Of a stretch of 64,000 nt of DNA, positions 33,604 to 41,622 are shown in pieces. The stretch's first letter is position 1. Each line of letters starts with the position of its first letter. The position numbers were made by a program, and so were the translations under genes. The DNA comes from Mycolicibacterium sp. P1-18 (GTDB lineage Bacteria > Actinomycetota > Actinomycetes > Mycobacteriales > Mycobacteriaceae). The stretch covers positions 186,001-250,000 of the forward strand of contig NZ_NPKR01000009.1 of NCBI RefSeq assembly GCF_008329535.1. Direction: 5' to 3'. Under the pieces are notes generated by a model, which saw nothing but the letters and a program-made list of their open reading frames with translations, was not told the DNA's origin and did not search any database.

Positions 33604-35331
33604 ATGTCCGCTACACCGGAGTACGACGCCGTCATCATCGGTGCGGGCCACAACGGCCTGGTTACCGCCAACTACCTGGCCAGGGCCGGGCAGCGGGTCC
33701 TGGTGCTGGAGGCCCGCGAGCTGGTCGGTGGCGCCTGCGTCACCGAGGAGCTCATCCCCGGCAGCAAGTGGTCGTCGTGTGCGTTCATCGCCGGCCTGCT
33801 GCGACCCGAGATCATCGCCGAACTCGAACTGGCCAGGTTCGGCCTCGACCTGTATCAGGGAGACGCGCTGTCGTTCAGCCTGTTTCGCGACGGCACCTCG
33901 TTCACGATGTGGAAGGAGACCGACCGCACACTGCGCGAGCTGGAGAAGATCAACAAGAACGACGCCCAGGCCTTCCTCGACTTCGGCGTCCGGCTGCAGC
34001 GCTTCGCCGGCCTCGTCACCCCCTACCTGCTGGCGCCACCGCCGCAGCGCTCCGAGGTGTTCGCCGCGTTCGAGGCCGCCGGTGAGCAGACGCTGTTCGA
34101 CGAGTTCACGCTGCTGTCGGTCCGCGACCTGCTCGACCGTTACTTCGAAGACGAGCGGCTGAAGAGCATGCTGACGTTCTTCGGCATGGTGTCGATCTTC
34201 GGCGGGCCCTCCACGCCCGGCACGGCCTACACCTACGGCCACCACTCCTGGGGCGAGTTCAACGGCAACTTCGGTCAATTCGGCCTCGCCCGCGGCGGAA
34301 TGGGCGCGATCAGCGAGGCGCTGGCCGCCGGGGCGCGTCATCACGGCGCGACGATCCGCACCTCGACCCCGGTCGACACGGTGATCGTCGAGCGCGGCAC
34401 GGCCACCGGGGTGCGCCTCGTCGACGGAACCGTCGTCACCGCCGCCCGGGTGATCTCCAACGCCGACCCCAAGCGGTCACTGCTCAAGCTCCTCGGGCCG
34501 GGGGTGCTGCCTGCCAAGCTGGTACGCGACGTCGAGAACATCGACACCCGCGGCTCGATGGCGCGCATCCACCTCCTGGTCGACGAACTGCCGCAGTACC
34601 TTCCGTTCCCCGACGCCGCCGAGGGCCCGCAGCATCACGGCCATCAGTTGCTCGGTCCCAGCCGGGAGGCGTTCGAGGAGGCCTACGAGGCGCAGCGCCG
34701 CGGGACCTTCCCGAGCACCTTCGTCATCGAGGCGGTCACGCAGTCGGTCACCGACGACTCGCTCGCCCCGGCCGGACTGCACACCATGACCCTCGGCATC
34801 CAGCAGCTGCCTTCGGAGCTGACCGGCACCACGTGGGCGGCCGAGAAGGAGAAGTGGGCCGACCTCGTCCTCGAGGATCTGTTCATCTATGCGCCCAACC
34901 TGCGTGGGCACATCCTCGATCGCGTCGTCATCACCCCCGACGACCTCGACCACGAGTACCTCATCACCGACGGCAACATCTTCCACGGCAGCATGATGCT
35001 GGATCAGCTGTTCGGCGCCCGGCCACTGCCCGAACTCGCGAATTACCGCACGCCCGTGCGCAACTACTACCTCTGCGGGTCGGGCACCCACCCCGGCGGC
35101 GGCGTGATGGGCGCCAACGGCCACAACGCGGCCAAGGCCGTCCTCGCCGATGCGTCGGGCACGGCCGCGCCGACGCGCCCCAGCACGGGGGCGGGCGGCC
35201 GCAAGGCGCCGTGGCAGCAACGCGTCGTCGGCGGCCTGATGTCCACCAGGCCCGGCCGCTGGGTGGGCTATCGCGCGGCGCGCCAGCCGGCGCTGCGCAA
35301 GGTCACCGCGTACGCCGCCCGGGTGCGCTGA
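33604..35331 (+). CDS. FAD-dependent oxidoreductase, phytoene-desaturase/PYROXD2-like
   Basis: The 575-aa flavoprotein has a dinucleotide-binding motif IIGAGHNGLVTANYLARAG (10-28) and a C-terminal FAD-contact CGSGTHPGGGVMGANGHNAA. The family includes carotenoid desaturases, amine oxidases and PYROXD2. There are no carotenoid genes here, so amine or alcohol oxidation in the catabolic route is more likely. A basic C-terminal tail (about 540-575) may be an extension. It lies 2 bp after the ABM-like gene. Confidence 0.85.
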   Translation: MSATPEYDAVIIGAGHNGLVTANYLARAGQRVLVLEARELVGGACVTEELIPGSKWSSCAFIAGLLRPEIIAELELARFGLDLYQGDALSFSLFRDGTSFTMWKETDRTLRELEKINKNDAQAFLDFGVRLQRFAGLVTPYLLAPPPQRSEVFAAFEAAGEQTLFDEFTLLSVRDLLDRYFEDERLKSMLTFFGMVSIFGGPSTPGTAYTYGHHSWGEFNGNFGQFGLARGGMGAISEALAAGARHHGATIRTSTPVDTVIVERGTATGVRLVDGTVVTAARVISNADPKRSLLKLLGPGVLPAKLVRDVENIDTRGSMARIHLLVDELPQYLPFPDAAEGPQHHGHQLLGPSREAFEEAYEAQRRGTFPSTFVIEAVTQSVTDDSLAPAGLHTMTLGIQQLPSELTGTTWAAEKEKWADLVLEDLFIYAPNLRGHILDRVVITPDDLDHEYLITDGNIFHGSMMLDQLFGARPLPELANYRTPVRNYYLCGSGTHPGGGVMGANGHNAAKAVLADASGTAAPTRPSTGAGGRKAPWQQRVVGGLMSTRPGRWVGYRAARQPALRKVTAYAARVR

Positions 35332-35333
35332 CC

Positions 35334-37085
35334 GTGACGACGCCGTCCGGCGGGTTGCGCAGCGCCAAGTGGTTCGCGGGCAAGGACGTGCCGGGCTTCG
35401 TGCACCGTTCGGCCATGCGGGCGTCGGGGTTCTCCCGGATGGCGTTCGAGGGCAGGCCGATCGTGGGCATCTGCAACTCGTGGTCCGAAGTCGTCAACTG
35501 CAACATGCACTTTCGCGGCCTCGCCGACTCGGTGCGGCGCGGGGTGCTGGCCGCGGGCGGCTTTCCGCTGGAGTTCCCCACCATGTCGCTCGGCGAGCAG
35601 TTGATGAAGCCGACCACCATGCTGTTCCGCAACCTGATGGCGATGGACGTCGAGGAGTCCATCCGCGCCTACCCCTTCGACGCCGTCGTCCTGCTCGGCG
35701 GCTGCGACAAGACCGTCCCGGCACAGCTGATGGGGGCCGCCAGCGCGGACGTTCCCGCGATCGCGCTGACCGGCGGGCCCGCCGCACCGGCGGTGTTCCG
35801 GGGCAAGCAGCTCGGCGTGGGCACCGACCTGTGGGAGTACGTCGACGACGTCCGGGCCGGCCGGATGTCGATGGCCGAGTACGAGCAACTGGAGGCGGCG
35901 GCGGGTCCGTCGCGCGGGCACTGCCCGGAGATGGGGACGGCGTCCACGATGGCCACCCTGGTCGAGGGCCTCGGCATGACCCTGCCCGGCGCCGCCGCCA
36001 TCCCCGCGATGGACTCGCGCCGGCTGCAGGTCGCCGAGGAGGTCGGCGCGCGGGCGGTCGGGTTGGCCGTCGAGCAGCTGCGACCGTCGCAGGTCATGAC
36101 GGCCGAGGCGTTCGACAACGCCATCACGCTGATGCTGGCCGTCGGCGGGTCGACCAACGCGATCGTGCACCTGCTGGCCATCGCCGGCCGGGTGGGAGTT
36201 CCGTTGTCGCTGGACCGCTTTCACGAACTCTCGGCGCGCACGCCGCTGGTGGTCAACGTGCGGCCCGCCGGTGAGCACCTCGTCGAGCAGGTCTTCCACG
36301 CCGGCGGCATACCGGCGGTGATGAAGTCGGTCGAGTCGCTGCTGCACACCGACGCCGTCACCGTCACCGGCAAGACCGTGGCCGACAACCTCCCGACCGC
36401 GGCGGCGACCGACACCGCGGTCATCGCGCAGCTGGACGCGCCGTTCCAGCCGCCGGGCGGTCTCGCGGTGGTGCGGGGCAACCTGGCGCCGGGTGGCGCG
36501 GTGATCAAGTGCAGTGCCGCGAGCCCCGAACTGCTGGTGCATCGGGGTCCGGCCGTGGTCTTCGAGGACATGTTGGATCTGCTGCGACGGTTCGACGATC
36601 CCGAACTGGAGGTGACGCGCGACTCGGTGCTGGTCCTGCGGTCGGCCGGGCCGCGCGGCGCGCCGGGCATGCCGGAGTGGGGTCAGCTGCCCATCCCGAG
36701 CAAGCTCCTCAAGGAGGGCGTGACCGACATGGTGCGCATCTCCGACGCCCGGATGAGCGGCACCGCCTACGGCACCTGCGTGCTGCACGTCAGCCCGGAA
36801 TCGGCGGTGGGCGGTCCGCTCGCGCTGGTGCGCGACGGCGACGTGATCGCGCTGGACGCCCGGGCGGGAACGCTGGAGATGCTGGTGTCCGACGACGAGT
36901 TGGCCGCGCGCCGGGCCGAGTGGGTGCCCAGACCGTCACGTCACACGCGCGGGTACGCCTCGATGTACGTCGAGCGGGTGCTCCAGGCGGACCGGGGCTG
37001 CGACTTCGACTTCCTCGTCGGCCGCTCCGAACGTCCAGAGGACGAACCGGAGGCGATCTTCGAGGGCTGGATCGGCGGGTGGTGA
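35334..37085 (+). CDS. IlvD/Edd-family dehydratase, sugar-acid type
   Basis: The 583-aa product has three Fe-S cysteines, Cys47 (GICNSW), Cys124 (GGCDKTVPA) and Cys197 (RGHCPEMGTAST), as in pentonate/hexonate dehydratases ([2Fe-2S], L-arabinonate dehydratase type). These turn 2,3-dihydroxy acids into 2-keto-3-deoxy acids. It is more like sugar-acid enzymes than branched-chain IlvD, because of the LRSAKWF start and GFVHRS motif. GTG 35334 lies 2 bp after the previous stop. It is the last gene of the cluster. Confidence 0.9.
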   Translation: MTTPSGGLRSAKWFAGKDVPGFVHRSAMRASGFSRMAFEGRPIVGICNSWSEVVNCNMHFRGLADSVRRGVLAAGGFPLEFPTMSLGEQLMKPTTMLFRNLMAMDVEESIRAYPFDAVVLLGGCDKTVPAQLMGAASADVPAIALTGGPAAPAVFRGKQLGVGTDLWEYVDDVRAGRMSMAEYEQLEAAAGPSRGHCPEMGTASTMATLVEGLGMTLPGAAAIPAMDSRRLQVAEEVGARAVGLAVEQLRPSQVMTAEAFDNAITLMLAVGGSTNAIVHLLAIAGRVGVPLSLDRFHELSARTPLVVNVRPAGEHLVEQVFHAGGIPAVMKSVESLLHTDAVTVTGKTVADNLPTAAATDTAVIAQLDAPFQPPGGLAVVRGNLAPGGAVIKCSAASPELLVHRGPAVVFEDMLDLLRRFDDPELEVTRDSVLVLRSAGPRGAPGMPEWGQLPIPSKLLKEGVTDMVRISDARMSGTAYGTCVLHVSPESAVGGPLALVRDGDVIALDARAGTLEMLVSDDELAARRAEWVPRPSRHTRGYASMYVERVLQADRGCDFDFLVGRSERPEDEPEAIFEGWIGGW

Positions 37086-37092
37086 CCCGGGG

Positions 37093-37263
37093 CTAGCCGC
37101 TCTTGCGGCGGAACTCGCGGTGCGCCTCGGCGGGGCCGGTCGAGCGCGGGCCGTGCTTGCGTCCGCCGTCCTTGTGCTCGGACCCGCCGCCTGCAGTGGC
37201 CTTCTTGCGCTCGAGCGCCTCGCGGAACTTGCGCTTGTTCTCGTCTTCGGGTTGCTCGGCCAT
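37093..37263 (-). CDS. 56-aa DUF5302 small protein
   Basis: ATG 37263 to stop 37093. The product begins MAEQPEDENKRKFREALERKK and ends with HREFRRKSG, the pattern of DUF5302: highly charged, Lys/Arg/Gly-rich and probably disordered. A TAGTCT hexamer (37275-37270 on minus) leaves exactly 6 nt to the ATG, predicting a leaderless mRNA. Function is unknown. Confidence 0.85.
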   Translation of the reverse strand: MAEQPEDENKRKFREALERKKATAGGGSEHKDGGRKHGPRSTGPAEAHREFRRKSG

Positions 37264-37282
37264 GCGTTGAGACTAGCGCGTG

Positions 37283-37729
37283 TCAGCGCATGCCAGGTGG
37301 CATGCCGTACAGATGGTTGATCGGCATCGTCATCAGCACCCGCCGGTCGTCGACCATGGCCCGGCGGTAGTCGTCCCAGTCCGGATGGTCCTTGCCAGCG
37401 ATGCTGCGGTACAACGCAATCAGGCCCTCGACGGTGTCGTCGTGCGGGTTGCTCGCCGGCGGGGTCAGGATCGCGTCGCCCTCGGCGACCGCGTACGCCC
37501 AGCCGTCGTCGGAGCTGACGTGGATCGACGCCCGCGGGTCGCGGCGCAGGTTGCGGGTCTTGGCCCGCGGCTCGGTGACCGACACCGACACCGTCAGCTC
37601 CCGCGGGTCGAAGTGGTAGGAGACGTTGGACAGTTGGGGCCTGCCGTCCTGTTTGACCGTCGCGAGAACGCCCAGCGAATTGCCGCCGATCAAGGCCAGC
37701 AGCTTGTCGTCGAACACGTCGCGCGTCAT
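37283..37729 (-). CDS. F420-binding PNPOx-like protein (Rv1155 ortholog)
   Basis: The 148-aa split beta-barrel protein begins MTRDVFDDKLLALIGGNSLGVLAT and is close to Rv1155, which binds coenzyme F420 rather than FMN. AEPRAKTRNLRRDPRAS-like and HLYGMPPGMR segments are conserved. It may reduce or recycle small molecules with F420H2, made via fbiC. A minus-strand TACGCT (37742-37737) predicts a leaderless start at 37729 (7-nt spacing). Confidence 0.9.
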   Translation of the reverse strand: MTRDVFDDKLLALIGGNSLGVLATVKQDGRPQLSNVSYHFDPRELTVSVSVTEPRAKTRNLRRDPRASIHVSSDDGWAYAVAEGDAILTPPASNPHDDTVEGLIALYRSIAGKDHPDWDDYRRAMVDDRRVLMTMPINHLYGMPPGMR

Positions 37730-37786
37730 GGTGGCCAGCGTACGACCGTGGCGCGGTGTGCGGTCGGATTCGGCGGCGCCGACTCC

Positions 37787-37798
37787 TACCATGGAGCC
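37787..37798 (+). promoter_or_regulatory. leaderless -10 for the methyltransferase gene
   Basis: TACCAT (37787-37792) is followed by 6 nt and then ATG 37799. The spacing places transcription start on the A of the ATG. GGAG is also present between them, so a leadered transcript remains possible. Confidence 0.4.
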
Positions 37799-38620
37799 AT
37801 GAGCACCGTTTCCGGAACCTCGCTGGACGGTGTCTCCGCCACGACGCTGTGGACGCTGCACAACCGCGGCAGCGAGGCCAAGCGCTCCGACGGCGTCATC
37901 CGGGATCCGTGGGCGGTCACGCTGCTCGACACCATCTCCTACGACTACCTCCGCTTCGGCAAGCCCAACCAGTCACACGGGCTGCGCGCGGTCGCCTTCG
38001 ACGACGCCGCCCGCGCCTACCTGAGCGCGCATCCGAAGGCCTCGGTGGTCGCGCTGGCCGAGGGGTTGCAGACCAGCTTCTGGCGCCTGGACCGCTCGGG
38101 TCTGCTGGACGAATCCATTTGGTATTCGATCGATTTGGCCCCGGTGATGGAGCTGCGCAGGCAGTTGCTGCCCGCCGACGACCGCGTCGTGGCGTTGGCG
38201 CAGTCGGCCCTGGACCGCAGCTGGATGGACCGCGTCGACGCGACCGACGGCGTGTTCATCACCGCCGAGGGACTCCTGATGTACCTCGAACCGGAGGACG
38301 CCCTCGGCCTGATCGCCGACTGCGCGGCCCGCTTCCCCGGCGGCCAGATGATGTTCGACTCGATCCCCCGCTGGCTCAGCGCCCGCACGCTGAAGGGCAT
38401 GAAGCTGTCGTCGCGCTACATCGCGCCGCCGATGCCGTTCGGCCAGTCCGCCGACGAGGCCCTCGCGCTGGCGGGCACCGTCGACGGCGTGCGAACGGCG
38501 CGCGACGTCGCCCTCCCGCCGGGCCGCGGACCGTGGCGCCTGGGCGGCGCCTCGGCGCTCGACTACGTCGGGCCGCTTCGCAGGAACCGGCCGAGCATCA
38601 CCGTGCTGGAGTTCGGGTGA
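37799..38620 (+). CDS. class I SAM-dependent methyltransferase, LCMT/Omt type (copy 1)
   Basis: The 273-aa product belongs to the leucine carboxyl methyltransferase-like group (mycobacterial Omt, Rv1153c). It contains SVVALAEGLQTSFWRLD (SAM-loop region), DGVFITAEGLLMYLEP and a C-terminal PSITVLEFG. The substrate is unknown. It is about half identical to the gene at 39138, indicating an old duplication, and it overlaps the DUF1697 gene by 4 bp. Confidence 0.88.
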   Translation: MSTVSGTSLDGVSATTLWTLHNRGSEAKRSDGVIRDPWAVTLLDTISYDYLRFGKPNQSHGLRAVAFDDAARAYLSAHPKASVVALAEGLQTSFWRLDRSGLLDESIWYSIDLAPVMELRRQLLPADDRVVALAQSALDRSWMDRVDATDGVFITAEGLLMYLEPEDALGLIADCAARFPGGQMMFDSIPRWLSARTLKGMKLSSRYIAPPMPFGQSADEALALAGTVDGVRTARDVALPPGRGPWRLGGASALDYVGPLRRNRPSITVLEFG

Positions 38621-39141
38621 CGCGCTACGTCGCCTTCCTCCGCGGCGTCAACGTCGGAGGCGTGAACCTGAAAATGGCCGAGGTCGGGCGGGCGCTGACC
38701 GACGCCGGCTTCTCCGACGTCGTCACCGTCTTGGCCAGCGGAAACGTGCTGATGACGAGCGACGCCACGGTGGCAGCGGTCCGCACCGCGGCCGAAACGG
38801 CGCTGCGCGAGCACTTCGGCTACGACGCCTGGGTGCTGGCCTACGAGCTCGGCACGGTCGCCGAGATCTCCGCGCGCTATCCGTTCGAGCGCGAGGTCGA
38901 CGGGCGCCACTCCTACGTCACCTTCGTGACCGATGCCGACGTGCTCGCCGAACTGGCGGAACTGGCCGCCGACGCCGGACCCGACGAGCTCGTCGAACGT
39001 GGCGTCGGCGTCGTCTACTGGCAGGTGCCCAAGAGCGGGACGTTGGACACCACCATCGGGAAGACCATGGGCAAGAAGCGGTACAAGTCCTCGACCACCA
39101 CCCGCAATCTCCGGACGATCGAAAAGGTGCTCGCGAAATGA
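38617..39141 (+). CDS. DUF1697 protein
   Basis: The 174-aa product starts TRYVAFLRGVNVGGVNLKM and ends KRYKSSTTTRNLRTIEKVL, both typical of DUF1697. The family is cytosolic and of unknown function. GTG 38617 overlaps the methyltransferase stop; its own stop overlaps the next methyltransferase start (ATGA). The three genes form a coupled operon. Confidence 0.9.
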   Translation: MTRYVAFLRGVNVGGVNLKMAEVGRALTDAGFSDVVTVLASGNVLMTSDATVAAVRTAAETALREHFGYDAWVLAYELGTVAEISARYPFEREVDGRHSYVTFVTDADVLAELAELAADAGPDELVERGVGVVYWQVPKSGTLDTTIGKTMGKKRYKSSTTTRNLRTIEKVLAK

Positions 39142-39959
39142 AGATGAACGTCGACCTGTCCGGAGTCTCCGAGACGGCCCTGCTGACGTTGCAGGTTCGG
39201 GCGCACGAGGCCCGCCGGGCCGACGGCATCATCGACGATCCGATGGCTGTCCAACTCGTCGACTCCATCGAGTTCGACTTCGCCAAGTTCGGCTACACCC
39301 GCCGCCAGGACATGGCGGTACGGGCCCTGGCGTTCGACGGCGCCACCCGCGACTACCTGCGGGTGCATCCTGCGGCGACGGTCGTCGCACTCGCCGAGGG
39401 GTTGCAGACCAGCTTCTACCGGCTCGACGCCGCCGACGTCGGCCATCGGTTTCGTTGGCTGACGGTCGACTTCCCACCGGTGACGCAGTTGCGGGAGAAG
39501 CTGCTGCCGCCGTCGGACCGGGTGACCGTCTGCGCCCAGTCGGCGCTGGACTACGGCTGGATGGACCGGGTCGAGACGAAGGACGGCGTGTTCATCACCG
39601 CCGAGGGTCTGCTGATGTACCTGGAGCCGACCGACGCCATGGGTCTGATCACCGAGTGTGCGCGACGCTTCCCCGGCGGCCGGATGATGTTCGACCTGCC
39701 GCCGTCGTGGTTCGCCGCGCTCGCGCGTCGCGGCGGCCTGTGGACCTCGACGCGCTACCGGGTGCCCGCCATGCCGTTCGGCATGTCACCGTCGGAAGCC
39801 GCCCGGCTCGTCGACGTGGTGCCGGGCGTCCGAGCCGTGCACGACGTGGCCTATCCCCGTGGGCGCGGCCGCGTGCTCAACGCGGTGCTCTCCGGGATGC
39901 AGCGCATCCCGGTGCTCGACCCGGTGCGGCCGTCGCTGACGCTGCTCGAATTCGGCTAG
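39138..39959 (+). CDS. omt: class I SAM-dependent methyltransferase, Omt (Rv1153c-like, copy 2)
   Basis: The 273-aa product is of the same family as the gene at 37799, with shared AEGLQTSFYRLD, GVFITAEGLLMYLEP and C-terminal LTLLEFG. M. tuberculosis has one such gene here (from memory), so this genome carries a tandem pair with DUF1697 between them. It overlaps the convergent GntR gene stop by 4 bp. Confidence 0.88.
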   Translation: MKMNVDLSGVSETALLTLQVRAHEARRADGIIDDPMAVQLVDSIEFDFAKFGYTRRQDMAVRALAFDGATRDYLRVHPAATVVALAEGLQTSFYRLDAADVGHRFRWLTVDFPPVTQLREKLLPPSDRVTVCAQSALDYGWMDRVETKDGVFITAEGLLMYLEPTDAMGLITECARRFPGGRMMFDLPPSWFAALARRGGLWTSTRYRVPAMPFGMSPSEAARLVDVVPGVRAVHDVAYPRGRGRVLNAVLSGMQRIPVLDPVRPSLTLLEFG

Positions 39960-40321
39960 CCGAGCGCCGTTTCCACGTAGCGCAGCGCATCGTCCTTGCA
40001 GATGCCCAGCGCCCTGGCCGCCGCCGCGAACGTGTGCGCTGCGGTCGCCATCGCCGCATCCGCGGGGTCGATTCGCGCCACGAAGGTGCCGAATCTGCCG
40101 CGGGTCTCGAGCAGACCCGCCGCCTCCAGCTCCCGGTAGGCGCGCGCCACCGTGTTCACCGCCATGTTCAACTGATGCGCCAGCTCACGCACGGTCGGCA
40201 GCCTGGTACCGGGCGGCAGCCTGCCGTCCCGGACGCCCGCAATGATCTGCGTGCGCAGCTGGTCGAACAGCGGCCTGGCCCCGTCCGGGTCGACCCGGAC
40301 CCACTCCCCCAAATCCCCCAC
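39956..40321 (-). CDS. GntR-family regulator, YtrA-type (Rv1152-like)
   Basis: The 121-aa product has a winged helix (PLFDQLRTQIIAGVRDGRLPPGTRLPTVRELA, NTVARAYRELEAAGLLETRG) and only a short helical C-terminal part. YtrA-type regulators usually act on nearby transporters or methyltransferase genes. GTG 40321 has GATACT at 40333-40328 and 6 nt between, a weaker but well-placed leaderless -10. It is divergent from the sirtuin gene. Confidence 0.88.
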   Translation of the reverse strand: MGDLGEWVRVDPDGARPLFDQLRTQIIAGVRDGRLPPGTRLPTVRELAHQLNMAVNTVARAYRELEAAGLLETRGRFGTFVARIDPADAAMATAAHTFAAAARALGICKDDALRYVETALG

Positions 40322-40357
40322 GTGCCCAGTATCACAAAAAGCGGCTACTTTGGTGGC
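40322..40357. promoter_or_regulatory. divergent leaderless promoters, gntR / sirtuin
   Basis: Plus strand: TACTTT (40346-40351), 6 nt, then GTG 40358. Minus strand: GATACT (40333-40328), 6 nt, then GTG 40321. Unlike at 8.0 and 13.9 kb, the hexamers do not overlap. Confidence 0.5.
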
Positions 40358-41071
40358 GTGCGAGTGACCGTGCTCAGCGGAGCGGGGATGTCCGCGGAGA
40401 GCGGCGTTCCGACGTTTCGCGACGTCGAGACGGGTCTGTGGGCCAAGGTCGACCCCTACGAAATCTCCAGTTCCGACGGCTGGCGCCGGCATCCCGAGAA
40501 GGTGTGGGCCTGGTACCTGTGGCGCCACCACATGATGAAGGCGGTCGGCCCCAACGACGGCCACCGCGCGGTCGCGGCCTGGCAGGACGGCGCCGAGGTG
40601 GACGTCGTGACCCAGAACGTCGACGATCTGCACGAGCGGGCCGGCAGCACCCGGGTGCACCACGTCCACGGCAGCCTCTTCAGCTTCCGCTGTGACCGCT
40701 GCGACGTGCCGTACGACGGTCCGGTGCCCGCGATGCCCGCTCCCGTGGAGGCGGTCGAACCGCCCAGGTGTGCCTGCGGCGGCCTGATCCGGCCCGACGT
40801 GGTCTGGTTCGGCGAACCCCTTCCGTCGGCCGAGTGGGACCGTTCGGTGGAGGCGGTCACCCGTGCCGACGTGGCGATCGTGGTCGGCACCTCGGCGCTG
40901 GTCTACCCGGCGGCGGGCCTGCCGGAACTGGCGCTCGCCGAGGGCATCCCCGTCGTCGAGGTCAACCCCGAGGAGACGCCGCTGTCGGATCGGGCCACCA
41001 TCTCGCTGCGGGAGCGGTCGGCGGCGGTGCTGCCGGGACTGCTGGCGCGGTTGCCCGCACTACTGGGCTAG
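40358..41071 (+). CDS. SIR2-family NAD-dependent protein deacylase (CobB-like, Rv1151c)
   Basis: The 237-aa sirtuin has an NAD-binding GAGMSAESGVPTFR (8-21), TQNVDDLHERAG (85-96), catalytic His104 and zinc Cys112, Cys115, Cys138, Cys140. Tyr53-x-x-Arg56 (YLWR) matches the class III motif that binds succinyl/malonyl-lysine, so it may desuccinylate as well as deacetylate. In mycobacteria it reverses acetyl-lysine marks on enzymes such as acyl-CoA ligases. It starts at GTG 40358. Confidence 0.93.
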   Translation: MRVTVLSGAGMSAESGVPTFRDVETGLWAKVDPYEISSSDGWRRHPEKVWAWYLWRHHMMKAVGPNDGHRAVAAWQDGAEVDVVTQNVDDLHERAGSTRVHHVHGSLFSFRCDRCDVPYDGPVPAMPAPVEAVEPPRCACGGLIRPDVVWFGEPLPSAEWDRSVEAVTRADVAIVVGTSALVYPAAGLPELALAEGIPVVEVNPEETPLSDRATISLRERSAAVLPGLLARLPALLG

Positions 41072-41379
41072 GGACACTGCCCGTTGTTGACGCATCCGGG
41101 TGCGGCGGTCGCCTTGTACGTCGGGGCCGCCATCGGTGTCGCCAGCGTCGTGGGCGCCATCTCGTTGGTGGTCTCGGGCGCGTCGACGACCGTCGACGGC
41201 AGCTTCATCGCCGACGCCGTCGGTTGGACGTAGGTGGTGCCGGTGGCCGAATCTCCAGAACCACCGGCGACGACGTCGGGCGCGGCGCCCGGGCTGGAGA
41301 CGGACACGACGGCGCCCGCGACGACGAGGGCGCCGCACGCGATGGTCGCTGCGAACAGTTTGATGCGTTCGACGGACAT
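41068..41379 (-). CDS. small exported protein
   Basis: The 103-aa product starts at ATG 41379 (ribosome site GGAGGAGAA). It has a hydrophobic N-terminal segment (about 6-28), an Ala/Thr/Pro/Val-rich body and a C-terminal AAPGCVNNGQCP with two cysteines. It is probably membrane-anchored or secreted. Its stop overlaps the convergent sirtuin stop. I do not recognise it. Confidence 0.65.
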   Translation of the reverse strand: MSVERIKLFAATIACGALVVAGAVVSVSSPGAAPDVVAGGSGDSATGTTYVQPTASAMKLPSTVVDAPETTNEMAPTTLATPMAAPTYKATAAPGCVNNGQCP

Positions 41380-41506
41380 TTCTCCTCCAACTACTTCGTG
41401 GCCCACCGTCGACGAATGCGACCGGCCATGGAAGAAGTCAACCGCGGCTCACGGCCTGCGTCTAGTACTTCCAAAGCTATCCGAAGGGCACTGGCAGGAG
41501 TTGAAC

Positions 41507-41523
41507 ATGTTGCCGGGCAACAT
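41507..41523. promoter_or_regulatory. 17-bp perfect palindrome between two divergent exported-protein genes
   Basis: ATGTTGCC-G-GGCAACAT pairs 8 bp around a central base. It lies in the 243-bp gap between the genes starting at 41379 (minus) and 41623 (plus). It could be a repressor operator for one or both genes. The rest of the gap shows no clear feature. Confidence 0.45.
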
Positions 41524-41622
41524 ATTTCGAAGACTTGGCGGGTGGCGCACACCACACCCGTCAACATTTGAACGCCGTCGGCGAACGCAGTATTCCCTCG
41601 AGTGCCCGAAGATGGAGGAATG

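Noticed and set aside
33604..35331. Carotenoid desaturase (crtI) for pigment synthesis
   Set aside because: No crtB, crtE or lycopene cyclase genes are near, and the neighbours are catabolic.
18199..37085. Recent genomic island
   Set aside because: No transposase, integrase, att-like repeats or base-composition change at either border.
36000..37085. Branched-chain amino-acid IlvD
   Set aside because: The N-terminal motifs match sugar-acid dehydratases, and no other ilv gene is present.
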